Part shown: piece after piece, positions 57,559-64,000 of the stretch
Position numbering within the stretch: position 1 is the stretch's first letter
Layout: each line of letters starts with the position of its first letter
DNA from: Neostapfia colusana
Taxonomy: Eukaryota > Streptophyta > Magnoliopsida > Poales > Poaceae
Assembly (NCBI GenBank): GCA_030760725.1
Contig: JASWHV010000011.1
Coordinates: forward strand, 13,727,501-13,791,500
Direction of reading: 5' to 3'
DNA length: 64,000 nucleotides
Notes under the pieces: generated by a model
What the model saw: only the letters and a program-made list of their open reading frames with translations
What the model was told of the DNA's origin: nothing
Database searches by the model: none
Program-made: the position numbers and the translations under genes

Positions 57559-59036
57559 CCGTAGCACCCCAAACGCTCGAGTAAAAGGTCGTACAGCATC
57601 AGTGCACCCTAGGGAAGGTCGTCGTGAACTCAAATAAGCTCGGGAACGGCCCTAACTAGCGTGTCACCGTGCGACCTAGATCAAAAATCGGGGAAACTAG
57701 AAAAACTCGGAGAACAGCGGCTATTCTTGATGGTTCTCCGAGGTTCCTGATGCTATGGACTCACACGGGCATCTGAAAGTAGTTTTCTAAGTTTGGTGAT
57801 GAGTGGTGCTACGTGTAGCACGAATTTTGTGAAGTTGTCCGGTAGTCTCTTTTGTACACAGGCGCAAAAACGTGAAATTCCGGTGACGGCAGCCCATGGC
57901 ATGCAGCCAGAGCTTGCGGTGATGGAAGAGAAGACCTTGACGAACCTCTTTTCTGTTCACAGCTCGGGGAAAGACGGGCTGTGGTGGCCGGACACGGTGT
58001 TCTTGTGGCAGCGGCTCGATTTTAACCGAGGAAGAAGAAACGGTGCGGTGCTGACCGGAGGAAGGTGATCACAAGCTGCCGATGGTTTGATGACGTCAAG
58101 GGAGGATCAGCGCAGCTTCTCAGCTGCTCACCCGGACGTCTAAGGCACCGGAGTGTGTGATCATCGAGGAAGGGAAGGGAGGCGGCCGCTCGGGCAATAA
58201 TCTGGACGCACGAGCGAGGGGCGTGTCTAAGCAGAGAGCAAATCCATTTGTGCATCGCCGGGGCGTGTCGATCAGCACAAAACGTGATTGAACCACCTCT
58301 GGGGCGAGCAGGGACGCATGCATCTGCCGTCCCGCCGGTTCCTCATCGTGGCGTCTGCTCGGCTTTGCGCAATAAACCGAGCTTGGTGTGTTCAGTCGGT
58401 TTGCTCAATTGTGAGGCTGACAAGTGGGCCCCACACCTTAGTTTTAACCTCAACACTTCAATTTTCCACTGCTCTTAATATTGATGACCCTCATGCCCTT
58501 GTACATTTGAATAATTCACCAAATGTCCATTTGGATTTGAATGATTCAAAGTGTGCAGTGTTTGACATGAATTTACAGCACATATGAAGTTTGAAATTCA
58601 AATTGGTTTTGATTTTGCTTAAATTAGCTCATGTCAAGATCAACTCCAAATGGAGTGAAAATTGGTGTGTGAGCTCAAAAAAATGTGCTGAGTATGAATA
58701 TGAATCCCACTTTTGAATTCATGTGATGAAAGGAGTTTGAATTTGAATTTAAGTTCAAACTAGCCTTTTTCTAATTGTACCCAAAAATACCTCAAAAGGT
58801 TCTGGATTTGGGTAAAATTTTGCGTGAGCATTCCTAACAAAGTTTAGGAGTTAAACACATACTCAACCCCTATTGTATGCATGTGGGAAATACCACTTTT
58901 GCATTTTTTAGTTTATCTGCTAATGAATTTCTTGATGGTGGTTACTTGCTCTTCAAATGTGTTGATATGAGTTCCTCAACTGAGGTGAGTGTAGTGTGAT
59001 GAACACTCTTAGCAAATGAAAAACTTGGGCCCTTAC
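57559..59036 (-). repeat. Gypsy C 5' LTR, distal part
   Basis: Follows E2 and continues the D-like LTR order: a GGGAACGGC block near 57640, a GC-rich stretch, then AT-rich sequence. On the minus strand it begins TGTAAGGGCCC at 59036, comparable to TGTGAAAGTCCC of D. No internal sequence follows, so it is the outer end of the element. ORFs around 57790-58590 are not supported as genes. Confidence 0.65.
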
Positions 59037-60805
59037 AGTATTCTTCCTCTCTAAGGTTGCAGATCTAACAACAGAAACCCTGCTGTTGTTTTTCCCCTCT
59101 TAAGTGTGAGTTAACTTGTGCAACAGTCTGTAAACAATTTTCCAAGTACTTTTGAATTATGTGTGCATTGCATTTTCATAGCTCACGTGACGTCGACGTT
59201 TGATGAGGATTCAACCCAGCAGTGAGAATCTCCATCTCGTGACGAGTTTGGCAGATTCTCCAGAGGAAGACTAACTCCTAGTCTCTAACAAAACCGTTGA
59301 GCAAGGCAAGCCCCGGTTTGCATATAATTAGCATTTTAAATTTTTCTTTACCTTCACCTCATGTTTATTATACTCAATATTGTGCATTATGTCTAGGATG
59401 CTTGAAACCAAATTGCATGGCTATTACATACCTGGGTAGATGGTTTAGCGTAGGATTTGCCTCGTTGTAGATGGCTAGGCTAATGTTGTAGCTAGCTCGG
59501 TAGAAGTCAGGTAATAAAAAGCTACTCGCGAGAAAGGTCGAGTAGTGGAGTCCACACGCGAGAAGTTAATGGTAAGAGCACCCTCATGAAAAATGAGATG
59601 GGGACGGGAAGTTCCTATAGGACTGAGCGCTAAAGGTTGCCTCAACCTGTGATGGGTGTGAAAATGCTTGGGACCACATTGGGCCTGAGCCGTAGGGAAA
59701 GGCAAATGTGGAGGTTGGTTATTAGCCCCGTCCGTGTCGGTTAAGGACCGCGCCATATGAAGCCCTGCTGGACAAGATTGAGCTGTACCAGATATATAGT
59801 GGGGTATGAGACTCATGAAACCGATGTAACTCAATGGACCATGATATAGAGACTCATCCTTCGCGTGGGAATGGCGTTGAGAAGGCGGGAGGTGTAAAAC
59901 CTTTAGCGTGCAACTTCGACGTGTCCGTGTAAAGGACTATCCTGCTCGGCGCAAAACGTTTTTCTATGTTGGGGTGTCGTGTGAAAGGTTGCTGCATACA
60001 ACGTAAGAAAGAGTGATTCTTTCGAGGCGGGTGTATGTGTCGTGTATTCCGGGTTGTTATTGATTTGAATCACCGTTGCTCGCAGAAGAGGATTGAGCAT
60101 ACTTGCCCACTGCGCCATGACGTAGTAAGAAGAGGAACTAAGTCTCCTAACATGTTGTTTATGGATTAATCATTGTATTGGAACCTTGACTGAAGTAGAG
60201 ATAGTGCCAACTAAATTACTATTCCACCTTAGGCTATCAACATCGGGATAAGTGTTTCTTGTTTGATTGTGGACATACGGTGTTGTGAGGCATGAGGACC
60301 ACTAAAATGAATGCTATGAGAATCTGAATATAAAGATCAAGTTTAGTCAAGCTTATTTATGCAAAGTTCATATTCCTACTGTCTTACTACCCCTGCATGT
60401 AGAGTTACATGTTTAGCATTGACGGTTAAGACTTGCTGAGCCTTAGTGCTCACGGTTGCATCGTAGTTGTTTTTGCAGGTAGCAGGATTCCTGCTATGAA
60501 GATGGTTGTTCGGTGAGACGTTGGACCTCATGGTTCGTTCAACTCACCGGAAACCTAGCTGCTGCCTTACTTTGGTGAAGCTAGTAGGAAGTGTTCACAG
60601 ACTGAACAACTTCTCTTCAGCATAGTTAGAGTCGAGAGTGAGTAGATGTCCAGCTTTTATTTTCCACTGTGTGTGTACATTATGTTGTAAAAGATCTTAT
60701 CTTGAATAATAAAGCATTTCCTATGTTTCACTGTCTTTTTGTGCATACTGTTGGGTGCCGCATCGCACGGCACCACCCAATATGATTCCTGGAGTGTGGA
60801 CCCCA
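59037..60805 (+). repeat. Gypsy LTR fragment J (3' part, plus orientation)
   Basis: Shares with G1, in the same orientation, the CAAGCCCCGGTTTGCAT block (59307), the CACCGTTGCTCGC block (about 60070), TTTCTTGTTTGATTGTGGA (about 60255) and GACGGTTAAGACTTGCTGAG (60421). The U5 hairpin is at 60754-60774. The LTR seems to end GGACCCCA at 60805. Its 5' part is missing: gypsy C is inserted at its left edge. Confidence 0.7.
60754..60774 (+). promoter_or_regulatory. U5 hairpin of LTR J
   Basis: GGTGCCG, 7-base loop CATCGCA, CGGCACC: a perfect stem and the reference form of the hairpin found in the gypsy LTR ends here. Confidence 0.6.
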
Positions 60806-60835
60806 GGCGGGGCAGCAGCAGCGGCTTCTGTGATC

Positions 60836-62176
60836 AAGTTAAGAAAAGTGTATTAAAAGAGGCATGACTCGAGTGGGTCGTTTCCTACTCATGAACCGGG
60901 ATTAAGGGGGATCAATCGGAAGAGTTGGGAATTGATCCACTTAATTAGGAAATGGAGACCGGGCAGTGTGGATGGAAGGCTCAAGGACGTGGTCCTGTGA
61001 ACCTAGTCTCTGTCTGAGTCGATTAAGGCCTTGTTCTCATGTGCGGCAAGCTGGACAAGTTTGAGTTGTGTACTGGATGCATACTGGCTACATGGGATCC
61101 AGGAAACTGATGTAACATTTTAACCTGGGTGTCGAGGCAATCCCCACCGTCTTATGCAGATGCTGAAAGGAGAGAGAAGTCAGCTATACAAGGGTTTGCC
61201 GTAGTGAGACTTACTCCAAGTCGGTGGGACCAGTTCGACATTTGGGTGTCGTGTGAAAGGTTTCCACATACGACGTTGAGGGGATTGGTTGATCACGGTC
61301 TCGGACTGGCGTATTTGTCGTGTCATCTGGATGTTTTTTATTCAAATCACCGTCGCTCACGGTAGTGAGCATACTTGTACACTGAGTCGTGACGTAGTAA
61401 TAAACTGGGTGAAAGAAAAGTGCTTCGTGATTAATCCTCATATTGGAGACGATGGATGAGAAATACCTTCACTAAATTTACTTTCTACCATGGGCTAGTA
61501 GCATCGAGACAAAGCGTTTCTTGTTTGATTGTGGAGTCTCAGCGTTGATGGCGCAAGGTATGTATGGGTCTACGGTAGCACACTAAATTTACTTTCTCCT
61601 CAGGCAAGTGGCATCGAGATGAAGTGTTTCTTTTTTGATTGTGGAGTCTCGATGTAAATTGTGTGACGGTTATAAACGTTGCTTAAATCTTGAAGTAAGG
61701 ACTCTCCATTAGCTCAAGCTCATCTTTTATTCAAACTTCTCTATTCAGCCCTCTATTTTCAGCATTTAGAGTTCCATGTGTAGGGTTTCGGTTAAGTCTT
61801 GCTGAGCATAAGGTCACAGTTTGTTGATCCATTATTTTGCAGGTAACGTTGCATAAGGCAACGTTAGGGAGGAAGGGAGATCCGAGTGGGGCAGCACACA
61901 ATGAGGGGTGTGAGTCTCACGGTTTGATGTGGTGCTAGTGCGAAGCATCCGCGGGCAGGATGGCTTCATGTTGCTTAGCGTAGGCTATAGTCCGTGAGTG
62001 TATTCTTATCTTCAGCTGCAATGTACACTTGTACATTATTTGTAAAATGAGACAATAATATGTATGACAGACATATATTGTTGTGTATGTGTGTTTTTCC
62101 GATGTGTGCTGTTGCGTGCCGCACCGCACGACACCATCCAATGCGATTCCTGGACTGTCGGGTGGTGGTCCCCACA
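60836..62176 (+). repeat. Gypsy LTR G2 (3' part), end of a 5' LTR
   Basis: Aligns with 52204-53564 of G1 from CAAGTTAA onward and ends GTCCCCACA at 62176, four bases before a primer site. Its 5' part is missing; 60806-60835 between J and G2 is unassigned. The TTCTTGTTTGATTGTG block is duplicated as in G1 (about 61515 and 61625), although the second copy is altered. Confidence 0.82.
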
Positions 62177-62180
62177 GACG

Positions 62181-62193
62181 TGGTATCAGAGCC
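62181..62193 (+). promoter_or_regulatory. Primer binding site after LTR G2
   Basis: TGGTATCAGAGCC, complementary to initiator tRNA-Met, shows that G2 is the 5' LTR of a plus-strand element. Confidence 0.93.
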
Positions 62194-62665
62194 GCATTGG
62201 TAATAGAGCACCTGAAAAGACACGTATTTTCAAAAACTTAGAGTCTATGAGTGAGGAATCGATACTAGGCCCACATGAGGTTTACTATTAGCCTAATTGA
62301 TATAATGTGGCTAACTAACATACTTGTTACTATTTTCTGTAACGACGCACAACCGACCAGGTAAGCGGTAAGGTACGCCACCGAAAGCAGATCAATTTCG
62401 GTTAGCTCCCCTGATGAGGAAAGTGGTTCAGGGTATAGGTCTCATAGCTTGTTGTAAGACGTCAATATGAAACTCTTGAACTCTTCATGTTCTTGAGCTC
62501 ATATGTAACGCTAGTCCCTGGCATGCATTAGGAAAGAAAGTGGAAACCCCATCGTGTGGTCGGTCATCGGTTCATATCTGATAGTCGGGGTGTGTTCTTA
62601 TGGAATTAGCTAGGAGGACATACGCAGCGCTCGCCATCGGCGTGCTCTGCAGGGAAGTAGGTGGT
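62194..62665 (+). other. Short leader stub of the G2 element
   Basis: About 470 bases between the primer site and LTR G3. The last ~70 bases could be the beginning of a gag reading frame, but it is cut at 62665. No polypurine tract abuts G3, so G3 looks like a separate insertion rather than this element's own 3' LTR. Confidence 0.55.
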
Positions 62666-64000
62666 TGTAAAGATCCCAAAAATATGAATACAAAGAAACT
62701 CAAGTTTGCACAAACATTGGTTTCATGCGTATAAAATGGGACTTGTTTAAACTTTTCCACATGTGATAATACACATGAGAACTCTTTTCACACAAGTCAA
62801 TTATTTATTTGACGACATGGAACCCAAAAGGAATTTGAACCCAAGGTGGAAATGTTCTCATGTGTGTGACAAAGTTAAATTTAGATTTTGGACCAAAATT
62901 TGTTCAACTCAAATTTCAAATGAGGGCAACCCAATGGATTGTAAACTGTTGTGTTAAAAAGCTCATTTGCAGCAGCCAAACTTAAAATTAGATTTTATAT
63001 TTGAATTCCTTAGGTCCAAAATAGTGGGTATGCAAAGTTTCATAAATTTTTGAGATGTTTTGCTACCCATTTTCCAAAAGGACTTAAATTTGCAAACATT
63101 TCAAATACACATTTCAATTTGGATGAAATTTGTCCAACTATCCAAATGCATCTCAGTATTCAACTCCAAACACTTGAATTGGTCATTTGCCAAATTTTGG
63201 AGATCATTTGAGAGGATAAGGGGGAGAGTGAGTCCTACTTGTCATATACACCCCAAAAGATCTTCACAGAAGCACCAAGTCTCTGTTTGGCTTCTTCGGT
63301 CGGTTTCACACGAGACTGCCTCGAGCAGCACCCGGGCAACACTGAGGCACGGCGTGCGCCCCCTCCGGGCTGTTTTTCTTGCGCTGGCGAGCTTCCTGTG
63401 TGATTCCTCACTCTAGCCGTGTTGCTTTTTGCTACAACAAAGAGACACCGATGCTTTCTTCTCCTTCTCTCACGCGAGAACCGAATAGAGGTCGCCGCCA
63501 CCCTTGGTCGATCGTGAGCCATTGTTCCCCTTGCGTGCAAAGCTGTAGGCAGGAGCAAAACAACACCATATCAACCCCCACGACCTCCTCAGACAACTAC
63601 CAACTGGTGTTCGGCCCTCCTAACCCGGGAACGTCGTGTCCGCGCGGCGGCCGAACAACAACCGAATGGAGGTCACATGTGGACAGCCCTACAGAGAGGC
63701 TTTCACGGCCGAGCAAGAGCGCCTTTAGACAAGCACGACTTCCATGCTGCTCACCTCCAAAGCTCAAGCCAAGAGGTTGATCATCGACGGCGGAATTTCA
63801 ATTTTCCTTCCACTCGGTGCAAACCGACACGCGGGTAAGGAATTGCAAAATTTGCGATCAACTTTCAGTTTTGATGCACCAAACGTAGCACACACGAGCT
63901 ATACTAGTTAGACAACTATTTCTCTTTGAAAACCTAGCATGAAACCACGTGTATCCAGTGTATTTTGAGCTTTCCTGGCGGCGGCAGTGGCAGGAAGCCT
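62666..64000 (+). repeat. Gypsy LTR G3 (5' part, runs past the window)
   Basis: Starts TGTAAAGATCCC and follows G1 from 49240 for its whole visible length, including the AT-rich start, a GC-rich block from about 63240 and a GATCATCGACGGCGG-like block near 63780. The five bases before it are GTGGT; the other flank is outside the window. Confidence 0.85.

Larger units (their letters stand above)
5511..59036 (-). mobile_element. Gypsy C (Tekay/Del-like), heavily nested
   Basis: Reading down from 59036, the 5' LTR runs 59036-57559, 55052-54949 and 11954-9698, interrupted by E2 and by the D array. It is followed by the primer site (9683-9694), a long leader, an extra ORF (8192-7245), and gag-protease (6971-5511). 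RT, integrase and the 3' LTR are missing to the left, where LTR fragment H begins. Assigning the 54949-59036 pieces to this LTR rests on order: the left piece stops at the point equivalent to about 14630 of the D LTR, and the right piece resumes at the equivalent of about 14780, so roughly 150 bp was lost at the D boundary. Confidence 0.7.

Noticed and set aside
57793..58587. ORFs in the distal gypsy C LTR
   Set aside because: No recognisable motifs, both strands open, and position inside an LTR.
62181..62193. tRNA-like sequence TGGTATCAGAGCC here and at 9683, 31627 and 45374
   Set aside because: These are primer sites complementary to the 3' end of initiator tRNA-Met, each next to an LTR, not tRNA genes.

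Overview
This window is a nest of plant LTR retrotransposons with no recognisable host gene, rRNA, tRNA gene or CRISPR array. Two kinds of element dominate. One is Ty1/copia elements of Sirevirus type, with repeated polypurine tracts, palindrome-rich LTRs and, in one case, an extra ORF after pol. The other is Ty3/gypsy chromoviruses of Tekay/Del type, with LTRs of about 4.3 kb, a group II chromodomain and an initiator-tRNA-Met type primer site. This mix suggests a gene-poor region of a large flowering-plant genome, most likely a grass; I cannot name the species. Every coding region carries stops, frameshifts or lost catalytic residues, so all are annotated as pseudogenes.

Layout, using my own labels. 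1-5140: copia A2 (minus strand), a deleted copy of the family seen intact at 29945-39911; it lies in a gypsy LTR fragment H (5141-5510). 5511-59036: gypsy C (minus). It has a gag-protease pseudogene, an unusual extra ORF upstream of gag, a long leader and a primer site. Its 5' LTR starts at 9698, is interrupted at 11954 and resumes at 54949-59036. 11955-54948, inside that LTR: gypsy D (minus), arranged as LTR / internal / LTR / truncated internal. The first D LTR carries copia B (15314-29939) and copia A1 (29945-39911) side by side in one GAAAG target. The second D LTR carries a 4.3 kb solo LTR G1 (49240-53564) and still has the unoccupied GAAAG site. Copia B is itself interrupted by solo LTR E1 (24701-28119). 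A related solo LTR, E2 (55053-57558), sits in the distal C LTR. 59037-64000 holds further gypsy LTR pieces: J, G2 followed by a primer site, a short leader stub, and G3, which runs off the window.

Relative order, judged by nesting and by LTR-LTR differences counted by eye: J, then C, then D, then B, then A1 and the solo LTRs. D LTR pairs differ at roughly one base in ten, B LTRs at roughly 6% and A1 LTRs at roughly 3-4% over the stretches I compared.

The most interesting points are: a one-frame accessory ORF upstream of gag in gypsy C; an LTR-like promoter module placed inside copia B ahead of its extra ORF; two different copia elements using exactly the same 5-bp target; a tandem D array whose two internal regions share the same missing integrase core; and RNA-level signals (a U5 hairpin and a leader block) conserved between diverged gypsy families.
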